Assembly: GCF_047200635.1 (NCBI RefSeq)
Contig: NZ_JBJZOI010000001.1
Span: 124,001-188,000, forward strand
From: Saccharopolyspora_C sp047200635
Lineage (GTDB): Bacteria; Actinomycetota; Actinomycetes; Mycobacteriales; Pseudonocardiaceae
DNA length: 64,000 nt
Direction: 5' to 3'
In this document: positions 9,001 through 17,000 of the stretch, piece after piece
Layout of the letters: each line of letters starts with the position of its first letter
Position numbering within the stretch: position 1 is the first letter of the stretch
Program-made: the position numbers and the translations under genes
Notes under the pieces: generated by a model
Told to the model about the DNA's origin: nothing
The model's input: the letters and a program-made list of their open reading frames with translations, nothing else
The model's database searches: none

Positions 9001-11041
9001 CTGGGCCGCCGTGGACGGTGCCGACCACGCGGAGCTGGCCGCGGAGCTGGACGTCCCGGGGACGGCGCTGGCCGAGGTGCTGCCCGCGCTCGCCGACTGG
9101 CGCAAGCGCCATCAGGACCAGGCCGTCGTGGACTCCTGGCGGCACCGGTTCGGCTGGACTCCGCTGCGCGTCCCGGCCACCGCGCGGCCCGCCGGGACCT
9201 GGCTGGCGGTGCTGCCGGAAGGGATCGACGCCGACTGGAGCGAGGCGCTGCTGCGCGGCCTCGGCGAGGTGACCCGCGTCGAGCTCTCCGGCACCGACCG
9301 GGGCGAGTGGGCCGAGCTGCTGCGCGGCCACCGGGCCGACGGCGTCGTGTCCCTGCTCGCCACCGCGGACGTCGGGTCGACCGTGCCGGAGGGACCCGCG
9401 CGCACGGCGACGCTGCTGCAGGCGCTCGGCGACGCCGGGATCACCGCTCCCCTGTGGACGGTGACCACCGGCGCGGTGCGCACGACCGGATCCGAGGCTC
9501 CGGCGAATCCCGCGCAGGCGGGCGTGTGGGGGCTCGGCCGGGTCGCCGCGCTCGAACTCCCCGACCGCTGGGGCGGGCTGGTGGACTTGCCCGCCGCACC
9601 GGACGCCGCGGCCACCGAGCGGTTCCGCGCCGTGCTGGCCGGGATCGACGGCGAGGACCAGGTCGCGATCCGCGCGGGCGGCGCCTTCGGCCGCCGACTG
9701 CTGCCCGCCCCGGAACGGCCCGCGCACCGCTGGAACCCGGAGGGCGGCGTCGTGCTCATCACCGGCGGCACCGGTGCGCTGGGCGCCCAGGTCGCCCGGC
9801 GGCTCGCCGCGGACGGGGCCGCGCACCTCGTGCTGCTCAGCCGCGGCGGCCTCGACGCGCCGGGGGCGAAGGAGCTGCGCGAGGAGCTCCACGGGCTCGG
9901 GGCCACCACCACCGTCGAGGCGTGCGACGTCGCCGACCGCGCCGCGCTGGAAGCGGTCCTCGCCGAGCTGCCACGTCCGCTGACCGGCGTGGTGCACGCG
10001 GCGGGGGTGCTCGACGACGGCGTGCTCGATTCGCTGACCCCCGACAGGTTCGCGGCGGTGCTGCGCACCAAGGTCGGCTCCGCGCTGCTGCTCGACGAGC
10101 TGACCCGGGACCACGAGCTCGCGGCGTTCGTGCTGTTCTCCTCCGCCTCGGCCGCCGTGGGCAACGCCGGTCAGGGCAACTACGCGGCCGCGAACGCGGT
10201 GCTCGACGCGCTCGCCGAGCGCCGCCGCGCGGAGGGGTTGTCCGGAACCTCGATCGCCTGGGGCGCCTGGGGCGGTGCTGGCATGGCCGCCGGGCAGGAC
10301 GCGGCGGGCGGCGCGCAGCGCGGCGGGGTGGACGCGATGCGTCCCGACCTCGCGCTGGACGCCCTGGTCGAGCTCGCCGCCGGTACCGAGGCGACGCCGC
10401 TCGTCGCGGCCGTGAGCGGGGAGAAGTTCACCCGCGCGTTCACCTCCACCCGGCCGAGCCCGCTGCTGCGCGCGATGCCCGGGTACGCCGAGCCCGACCC
10501 CGAGGCGGGTCCGGCCGGCGAGCTCTCGCTGCGGGACGAGCTCGCCGAGCTGCCCGCCGGGCGGCGCCGGGACGTGCTGGCCGATCGGATCCGGGAGCAC
10601 AGCGCCGACATCCTGGGACACGCCGGGGTGGACGCGGTGGGGCCCGACCGGACGTTCCGCGACCTCGGCTTCGACTCGCTGGCGGCCGTGGAGCTGCGCA
10701 ACCGGCTCGGTGCCGCCACCGGGCTGGCCCTGGCCACGACGTTGATCTTCGACCACCCCACGCCCCTCGCTCTCGCCGAGCACCTGTACGCCGAACTCGG
10801 CGGCCCCGGGACTCCCGGAGAGCGGGAGCCCGGCGTCGAGGAGGACGACGGGATCCGGCGGCTGCTCGCCTCGGTGCCCCTGTCCCGGCTGCGGGACTCC
10901 GGCTTGCTGGAACCGCTGCTGGAGCTCTCCGGGGAGCGGGTGGCTCCCGGCGGCGCCGAGGACGACGAGGACTCGATCGACGACATGGCGCTGGACGACC
11001 TGGTGCAGGCGGCGCTGGACGGCGCCCCGGAGACCGACTGA
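2..11041 (+). CDS. Modular type I PKS, NysI/AmphI-like, 5' end cut by window: (AT)-KR-ACP, KS-AT-KR(inactive)-ACP, KS-AT-KR-ACP
   Basis: The frame is open from base 2, so 3,679 residues are seen and the start lies to the left. Module X: tail of an AT, its wording like the malonyl ATs here, then KR (TGGTGGLG near residue 348, Tyr492, no A-type Trp) and ACP (Ser655). Module Y: KS (Cys879), AT (GHSIGE Ser1312, HAFH, malonyl type), a degenerate KR and ACP (Ser2071). In the Y KR the NADPH motif reads TGDGAPADR and the Tyr site has become ADAAADGA, so the beta-ketone should persist. Module Z: KS (Cys2286), malonyl AT (Ser2730), active B-type KR (LDD, Tyr3394) and ACP (Ser3559). The C-terminus ends in a docking segment with SIDDMALDDLVQAA. 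The stop lies 27 bases before the next PKS start. A dead KR near the end of the I protein matches nystatin module 13, whose ketone forms the hemiketal. Confidence 0.95.
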   Translation, partial: LAQDVLPGDTLLQPALRRDRDETGAITTALARMHVAGVAVDWRIVFAGTGTRRIDLPTYAFQHRRFWPEPVPAQRDADPVDAEFWSAVDRADTGALGRTLELDEDTVAAVVPALSAWRRKRHDSATVDSWRYRPAWRPVRAGATAPAGPWLVLTPQGCDEDPTAAVLAVLGPDAVRVEVHRADRAELAWRLRAEAADAGFPEHGAGFAGVLSLLAWDSTAHEDAPEVPAGLLLTTAAVQALADAAIDAPLWIATRGGVAAGRGEGAADPGQAALWGLGRVLALEQPARWGGLVDLPAGDDALDRLPDVLGGTEDQVALRTTGIFARRLVPAPVAAEDERTFRTSGTALVTGGTGGLGAHAARLLAASGAEHLLLLSRRGPDAPGAELLRAELLDTGAEVTITACDVADRAALAAALAEVPAGMPLRTVVHTAGVVEDGVLDALTPERFTGVWRSKVSAARHLDELTAGTELDGFVLFSSTAGTFGAAGQGNYAAANAALDALAETRRAAGLPATSIAWGPWAEAGMAVDGASVQDRVRRGGFRPLAPERARTALRRALEQRDTALALADVDWARFTAAFPAARGLVGELPQVRALAPAAPEAEPELRSRLAPLPEAERGRWVLEVVLERVAAVLGHDDPGAIAAERAFQDLGFDSLTTVELRNALGSATGLTLPSTLVYDHPTPLALRDFLLAELRGDLPSAEAAPAARPPAEDPIVVVGIGCRFPGGVRSPEDLWALLAEGADAIGPFPADRGWDLDALAATSDTRQGGFLDGVADFDAGFFGISPREALAMDPQQRLLLETTWESLERAGIDPDGLRGSATGVFVGTNGQDYPQLLRRVAADVRGHVATGNTASVLSGRISYALGLEGQSVTVDTACSASLVALHWAVGALRSGACSLALAGGASVMSGPDSFVEFSAQSGLAPDGRCKAFGAGADGTAWAEGVGMLVLERLSDAVRHGHEVQGVVRGGAVNSDGASNGLTAPNGPSQQRVIREALADAGLGPGDVDLVEAHGTGTALGDPIEAGALLATYGRDREEPLRLGAIKSNLGHAQAAAGVAGVIKVLLAMRHGLLPRTLHAERASERVDWDSGRVRLLAEAEPWPDTGRPRRAGVSAFGVSGTNAHVVLEQAPAAGAERPEPAVRPNAVPWPVSARSSAALDDQLRGLTRAAEGLSAVDVGFSLATGRAALRHRAVLLAGPEGTREVARGTAAGEGRTAFLFSGQGSQRSGMGRELAARFPVFAAALDEVLAHLELELDAPLREVLFAEPGSALAAELDGTGRTQPALFAFEVALFRLLESWGVVPDFVAGHSIGELAAAHVAGVFSLPDAAKLVAARAGLMAALPEGGVMISVRAAEEEVVPLLSGQVSIAAVNGPESVVISGAVEDARCLAERFAEQGRETRELPVSHAFHSPLMDPMLDEFRRVAAGIDYRAPELPVISTLTGELATAERLGSPEHWVEHVRRPVRFADGVRTLRAAGTTRFVELGPDGVLAALVRRTLAEDDAPLVVPALRGDRDEEVALGTALAQLHAHGEAIDWAAWFEGTGARRVDLPTYAFQRQRFWPEPAAHPVTAADPVDAAFWTAVDGGDVAALSDSLDVDGEALSAVVPALSRWRRDRRESSVVDGWRHVITWTPLRPAGPPETRRIVLVPARQRAEWTDAVLTALPGAEVREVDGDPVAALPELDEAPGFADGTALLALPGVNAEPLPAALVGTGARLWLLTRGAVAVGPAETPDAAEAARWGRGRVRALEHPAEWGGLVDLPAHPDRRAAERLPVVLGGPEDQVALRPSGAYGRRLVPAPAPDAPWSPRGTVLVTGDGAPADRIRRWLAEQGAERVVRGDELDCDLSGADTGAVAAALPGELTAVLHAETGPHAVAAAENLAAALAERPPEVFALMSSLAAAWGVRGEADAAADGARLEALALRCRSTGLPAQVVFWGAWAAEDDPGAAHRRANGLPALDPDLAVAALGRALGGSAPALVLADVRWERFAPGFTADRPSPLLAEIPAARTGGGPEITDPRAELLALPESERAERLLALVRSAAADVLGHGGAEEIDPELAFRDLGFDSLTAVDLRTALGTATGLALPATLVFDHPTPGALAAHLGDLLGGERRAGRTPVGTGGDAGEPIAIVGMSCRYPGGVRSPEDLWQLLLDETDAIGPAPADRGWDPAAMAGREGGFLHDAAEFDPGFFGISPREAMVMDPQQRLVLETAWEAWERAGIDPAGLRGTDAGVFVGGGTGDYRPPAGQVGHAQTAQSASLISGRLAYALGLEGPAVTVDTACSSSLVALHQAVQALRGGECSVALAGGVTVMSTPVGFVEFGELGALSPDGRCRAFAEAADGTGWAEGVGMLVVERLSEARRRGHEVLAVLRGSAVNSDGASNGLTAPNGLSQQRVIRKALAAAGVEPSEVDAVEAHGTGTALGDPIEAQALLATYGQDREHPLLLGSVKSNLGHSQSASGVAGVIKAVLALRHGELPATLHVDRPSGHVDWTAGAVELLTERVPWPETSRPRRAAVSSFGASGTNAHVVLEQATEPGPDPVPEPLVPAVLPLVLSARTPDALRAQARRLLEVEAAPLDLAHSLATTRSHFEHRAAVLGSDRAELVAGLTALAEGTGAATPLRGTASRGKVAFLFSGQGSQRPGMGRELAARFPVFAAALDEVLAHFDLLLPRPLREVLFAEPGSAEAAELDDTGRTQPALFAFEVALFRLLESWGVRPDFVAGHSIGELAAAHVAGVFSLPDAAKLVASRAGLMAELPEGGVMISVRAAEEEVLPLLSGQVSIAAINGPEELVLSGEEAAVRRIAESFEANGRKTRRLRVSHAFHSPLMDAVLEDFRRTAEDIAYAAPAIPVVSTLTGELATAGQLGDPGYWVEHARRAVRFADGVRTLAGRGVRTFCEIGPDAVLSALAGGLLAEDAEIIPAQRRNRSEEEVLVGALARLHVTGTAPRWAEFFAGTGARRVDLPTYPFQHERFWPEPEAPLTGATGSTGPEESFWAAVDGADHAELAAELDVPGTALAEVLPALADWRKRHQDQAVVDSWRHRFGWTPLRVPATARPAGTWLAVLPEGIDADWSEALLRGLGEVTRVELSGTDRGEWAELLRGHRADGVVSLLATADVGSTVPEGPARTATLLQALGDAGITAPLWTVTTGAVRTTGSEAPANPAQAGVWGLGRVAALELPDRWGGLVDLPAAPDAAATERFRAVLAGIDGEDQVAIRAGGAFGRRLLPAPERPAHRWNPEGGVVLITGGTGALGAQVARRLAADGAAHLVLLSRGGLDAPGAKELREELHGLGATTTVEACDVADRAALEAVLAELPRPLTGVVHAAGVLDDGVLDSLTPDRFAAVLRTKVGSALLLDELTRDHELAAFVLFSSASAAVGNAGQGNYAAANAVLDALAERRRAEGLSGTSIAWGAWGGAGMAAGQDAAGGAQRGGVDAMRPDLALDALVELAAGTEATPLVAAVSGEKFTRAFTSTRPSPLLRAMPGYAEPDPEAGPAGELSLRDELAELPAGRRRDVLADRIREHSADILGHAGVDAVGPDRTFRDLGFDSLAAVELRNRLGAATGLALATTLIFDHPTPLALAEHLYAELGGPGTPGEREPGVEEDDGIRRLLASVPLSRLRDSGLLEPLLELSGERVAPGGAEDDEDSIDDMALDDLVQAALDGAPETD

Positions 11042-11068
11042 CGGCGAGACCGACCAACGGAGCTGATG

Positions 11069-14000
11069 ATGACCTCTGGCGAACACGCCCCGGCGGACCG
11101 GCAGGCGCAGGTCGAGAAGGCACTCCGGGCGTCGATGAAGGAAGCCGAGCGGCTGCGCAGGCAGAACCAGCGGCTCGCGGCCCAGCGATCGGAGCCGATC
11201 GCGATCGTGTCGATGGGATGTCGGTTCCCGGGCGGCATCTCCTCCCCGGAGCAGCTGTGGGACCTGGTCGAGGCCGGGGGAGACGTCATCGGCGAGTTCC
11301 CCGCCGACCGGGGCTGGGACCTGGACGCGCTGCGGGACGCCGAGGTCGACGAGCGTGGCAACGCGGTCTCCCGGCGCGGCGGTTTCCTCGACGGGGTGGC
11401 CGATTTCGACGCCGCGTTCTTCGGGATCTCGCCGCGCGAGGCGATGACGATGGACCCGCAGCAGCGACTCCTGCTGGAGGTGTCCTGGGAGGCGATCGAA
11501 CGCGCCGGTATCGACCCCACCGCGCTGCGCGGCAGCCGCACCGGCGTGTTCGTCGGCACCAACGGCCAGGACTACGCGTACCTGGTGGTGCGTTCGCTGG
11601 CCGACGCCGACGGCGACGTGGGCACCGGCATCGCGGCCAGCGCCACCTCTGGGCGGCTGGCGTACCAGCTCGGATTGGAGGGGCCGGCGGTCACCGTGGA
11701 CACGGCGTGCTCCTCCTCGCTGGTCGCCCTGCACCAGGCGGCGCACGCGCTGCGCGCGGGGGAGTGCTCGATCGCGCTCGCGGGCGGCGTCAACGTCATG
11801 TGCACGCCCGGCTCGCTGCTGGAGTTCTCCCGGCAGGGCGGGCTGTCCCCGGACGGCCGGTGCAAGGCGTTCTCGGACGCCGCGGACGGCACCGGCTGGG
11901 CCGAGGGCGTCGGGGTGCTGGTGCTCGAACGGCTCTCCGACGCCCAACGGCACGGCCACCCGGTGCTGGCGCTGGTGCGGGGTTCCGCCGTGAACTCCGA
12001 CGGCGCCTCGAACGGTTTCACCGCGCCGAGCGGTCCGGCGCAGCAGCGGGTGATCCGGCAGGCGTTGGCCGCCGCGGAGGTGTCCGCGTCGGAGGTGGAC
12101 GCGGTGGAGGCGCACGGGACTGGTACTTCGTTGGGTGATCCGATCGAGGCGCAGGCGTTGCTGGCGACCTACGGTCAGGGGCGGGAGCACCCGTTGTGGT
12201 TGGGTTCGGTGAAGTCGAACTTGGGTCATACGCAGGCGGCGGCGGGTGTCGCGGGTGTGATCAAGATGGTGTTGGCGATGCGGCACGGCGAGCTGCCCCG
12301 CACCCTGCACTGCGATCCGCCGTCCTCGCACGTGGACTGGTCGTCGGGCGCGGTCGCGCTGCTCACCGGCGCCGAGCCGTGGCCGGAGGCGGGGCGGCCC
12401 AGGCGCGCGGCGGTGTCCTCCTTCGGGGTCAGCGGTACCAACGCCCACACCGTCCTGGAGCAGGCACCGGAACGACCCGCCGCGCCCCGCCCGGACGGCT
12501 CCGGGACGGTGCCGTGGATCATCACCGCCCGCACCGAGCAGGCCCTGCGGGACCAGGTCGCCGAGCTGCTGCGCCAGGTCGACGCGGCCGGACCCCGCCC
12601 GGACGACGTGGCCCTCTCGCTGACCACCGGCCGGGCCGCCTTCGAGCACCGGCTGGCCGCCGTCGGGGCGGACGGCGGTGAGCTGCGGGACGCGCTGGCG
12701 GGCTGGCTCGCGGACGGGGACGCGCCGGGCGTGCTGCGCCACACCGCGGAGCGCCCGGCGAAGCTCGCCGTCCTGTTCTCCGGGCAGGGCGCGCAGCGCG
12801 CCGGGGCGGGCCGGGAACTCGCCGCTCGACACCCGGCCTTCGCCGAGGCCCTGGACGAGGTGCTCGCCGAGCTGGACCCGCACCTGGACCGGCCGCTGCG
12901 CGAGCTGCTGTTCGCCGAGCCCGGCAGCGCCGAGGCCGCCCTGCTGGACCAGACCGCGCACACCCAGCCCGCGCTGTTCGCGATCGAGGTCGCGTTGCAC
13001 CGGCTGCTGGAATCCTGGGGAGCGGCCCCGGCGTTCGTGGCCGGGCACTCCATCGGGGAGATCACCGCCGCGCACGTGGCCGGGGTGCTCGCGCTGCCCG
13101 ACGCGGCCGCGCTGGTCGCCGCCCGGGGCCGCCTCATGCAGGCGTTGCCGAGCGGCGGCGCGATGACCGCGGTGCGCGCCACCGAGCAGGAGATCGCGCC
13201 GCTGCTGTCCGGGCGGGTGTCGGTCGCGGCGGTGAACGCGCCCGGGTCGCTCGTCGTCTCCGGTGCGGAGGACGCCGTCGCGGAGGTGGAGCGGCGGCTC
13301 GCCGAGCTCGACCGCAAGACCACCCGGCTCGCCGTGAGCCACGCCTTCCACTCCCCGCTGATGGACCCGATGCTCGACGAGTTCCGGTCGGTGGTGCGCG
13401 GGTTGTCCTTCGGCAGGCCGCGGGTCCCGCTCGTGTCGAACCTGACCGGCGCTCCCGCCACCGCCGAGGAGCTGGCGGACCCGGAGTACTGGGTGCGCCA
13501 CGTGCGCGAGCCGGTGCGCTTCGCTGACGGGGTGCGCGCGCTCGCCGCCGACGGTGCCTCGGTCTTCCTCGAAGTGGGCCCGGACAGCGCGCTGTGCTCG
13601 ATGGCGCAGGAGTCCCTCGACCCGGAGCTGCCGGTGGTGCCGGTGCTGCGCCGGGACCGGGAGGACCACGCCGCCGCCGTCACCGCTCTCGTCCGGCTGC
13701 ACGTCGCCGGGGTTCCGGTGGACTGGGCGGCCTTCTTCGCGGACACCGCCGCGCGACGCACCGAGCTGCCCACCTACGCCTTCCAGCACGAGCGGTTCTG
13801 GCCGGGGGCCGCGGCCGGCCCCGGCGACGCGGCGGCGCTGGGCCTCACCGCCGCCGGGCACCCGCTGCTGGGAGCGGCCGTGGAACTCGCCGGGGATGAG
13901 CTCGCGCTCAGCGGCCGGTTCTCGCTGGCCGCGCACCCCTGGCTGGCCGATCACGAGGTCAGCGGGCAGGTCTTCTTCCCCGGCACCGGATTCCTCGAAC

Positions 14001-17000
14001 TGGCGGTGCTGGCCGCCGACCAGGTGGGCTGCGCGCAGGTCGAGGACCTGACGCTGGCCGCTCCGCTGGTGCTGCCCGCCCAGGGCGCGGTGCAGGTGCA
14101 GCTGCGGGTGAGCGCGGCCGACGAATCCGGTCGCCGCGAGCTGAGCTGGTACTCGCGCGCCGCCGAGGACCCGGGAGCGTCGTGGACGCGGCACGCGGCC
14201 GGGACGCTGGCCGAGCAGGAGCGCGTGCTCGATCTCGACACCGGAACCTGGCCCCCGGCCGGGGCGTCCGAAGTGGACATCGCGGGGATCTACGACGACT
14301 ACGCCGCGACGGGGCTGCGCTACGGACCGGTGTTCCGCGGACTGCGGGCGGTGTGGCGGCACGGCGACGTGCACTACGCGGAAGTCCGGTTGCCACCCGA
14401 GGTCCGCGACGCGGAGTCGTACGGACTGCACCCCGCGCTGCTGGACGCCGTGCTGCACGCCACCGTGTTCGCGGTGTCCGAAGGGGACGGTCGCGGGCTG
14501 CTGCCGTTCTCCTGGAGCGGTGCCTCGCTGCACGCCTCCGGCGCCTCGGCGTTGCGGGTGCGGATCGCGAAGAACGGCAAGGACTCGGTCGAGCTGGTCG
14601 CGGCCGACCCGCAGGGCGTGCCGGTGCTCTCGGTGGACGCGCTGACCCTGCGCGAGGCCGCGCCCCCGCCGGCCGCCGGGACCCCGGCCGCGCTGGACTC
14701 GCTGTTCCACGTCGACTGGGTGCCGCACCCCGCCGAACCCGCCGAGCGGGCGTGGGCCGTGCTCGGGCCGGATCCCCTCGGCCTGGGGCTCGGCGCGGAG
14801 GTCACCGAACTGGACGCACTGCCCGACCCGGTGCCGGAGTTCGTCGCGGTCCCGCTCGCCGGCGACGGCTCCGCCGGGGCGCCGGGGCAGGTGCGGGAAC
14901 TCACCGCCCGCGTGCTCGGACTCGTGCAGCGCTGGCTCGCCGAGCCCCGCTTCGCGGGGGCCCGGCTGGTGTTCGTGACCCGGGACGCGGTGGCGGCCGA
15001 GTCCGCCGCCGACCTGGCGGTGAACGCGGCGTGGGGACTGGTGCGCTCCGCGCAGGCCGAGCACCCCGGCCGCTTCCTGCTGCTGGACCTCGACGGGTCC
15101 GGCCCCGCCGAGGCGCTGGCCCTGGTGCCGAGTCTGGTCGACCGTGACGAGCCCCAGGCCGTCGTGCGGGACGGCGAGCTCCGGGTGGCCCGGTTGGCGC
15201 CGATGGCCACCGCCGAATCGCTGCTGCCGCCCCCCGGAGAGCCCTGGCACCTGGACAGCACGGCCAAGGGCAGCCTGGACGCGCTGGCGCTGGTGCCCTT
15301 CCCGCAGGCCACCGCTCCGCTCACCGGTCGCGACGTGCGGGTTCGCGTCGAGGGCGCCGGGGTGAACTTCCGCGACGTGCTCAACGCGCTCGGCATGTAC
15401 CCGGGCGAGTCCGGTCCGTTCGGGTCCGAGGTCGCGGGCGTGGTCGTGGAGGCCGGACCGGACGTGCGCGACCTCCGGCCCGGGGACCGCGTGCTGGGGA
15501 TGCTCTTCGGCGGGTTCGGCCCGCTGGGCACCGTGGACGAGCGGTTCCTGGCCCGCGTACCGGCGGACTGGTCCTGGCCCACGGCGGCCTCGGTCCCGTT
15601 GGTGTTCCTCACCGCCCGCTACGGCCTGGTCGACCTGGCCGGGCTGCGCGCGGGCGAGAAGGTGCTCGTGCACGCCGGGGCCGGTGGGGTGGGGATGGCC
15701 GCGATCCAGCTGGCCCACCACCTCGGTGCGGAGGTGTTCGCCACCGCGGGCGAGGCCAAGCACGACGTGCTCCGCTCCCTGGGCGTGGCCGAGGACCACA
15801 TCGCTTCCTCCCGCGACACCGGCTTCGAGCGGGTCTTCGCCGAGGTGGCCGGGGACGGCGGGCTGGACGTCGTGCTCAACGCGCTCTCCGGTGAGTTCGT
15901 GGACGCCTCGTTGCGCCTGCTGCGCCCGGGCGGGCGGTTCGTCGAGATGGGCAAGACCGATGTGCGCGAGCACGTGCCCGGCGTCGAGTACCGCTCCTTC
16001 GACCTGGGGTTGGTGGACCCGGACCGCATCCAGCGGATGCTCGGCGAGCTGCTGGCGCTGTTCGGCTCCGGTGCGCTGCGACCGCTGCCGGTGCGGACGT
16101 GGGACGTGCGGCGGGCCCGCGAGGCCTTCCGGCACATGAGCCTCGCCCGGCACGTGGGCAAGATCGTCCTGACCGCGCCCGTCCGCTGGGATCCCGAAGG
16201 CACGGTGTTGATCACGGGTGGTACGGGTGGGCTCGGGGCTGAGCTGGCTCGGCATCTGGTGGTCGAGCGCGGTGTGCGGCATCTGGTGCTGGTGAGTCGT
16301 CGGGGTTCGGGGGCTCCGGGTGCGGTGGGGTTGCGGGACGAGTTGGTGGCGCGGGGCGCGGAGGTCACGCTCGCGGCCTGCGACGTGGCCGACCGCGCAT
16401 CGGCTGCCGCGCTGCTGGACGAGGTGCCCGCCGGGCATCCGCTGACAGCGGTGGTGCACACCGCCGGGGTGCTCGACGACGGCGTGGTCGACGCGCTCAC
16501 TCCCGAGCGGCTCGCGGCCGTGCTGCGGCCCAAGGTGGACGGTGCCTGGAACCTGCACGAGCTCACCGCCGGAATGGATCTGGCGGCGTTCGTCGTCTAC
16601 TCCTCGGTCTCCGGGGTGCTGGGCAGCGCGGGGCAGGCCAACTACGCGGCGGGCAACGTGTTCCTGGACGCCCTCGTCCGGTACCGCCGGGCGCGGGGAC
16701 TGCCCGCCCTCTCGCTGGCCTGGGGAGCCTGGGAGGGGGGCTCCGGGATGACCGCCGGGCTCGACGAGCGCGACCTGCGCCGCATCGGCGACAACGGGAT
16801 GCCCCCGTTGCCGGTCGAGCGGGGCCTGGCCCTGTTCGACGCGGCGATCGGGGCGGACGAACCCCTCGTGGTGCCGCTGGGCATCGGATCGGCACCGGCC
16901 CGGGCCCGGGGCGAGGTGCCCGCGATGCTGCGCGGCCTGGTGCGCTCCACCCGCCGGACCGCCTCCGGGACCGACCGGGGCGCCGAGCGCGTCGACCTCG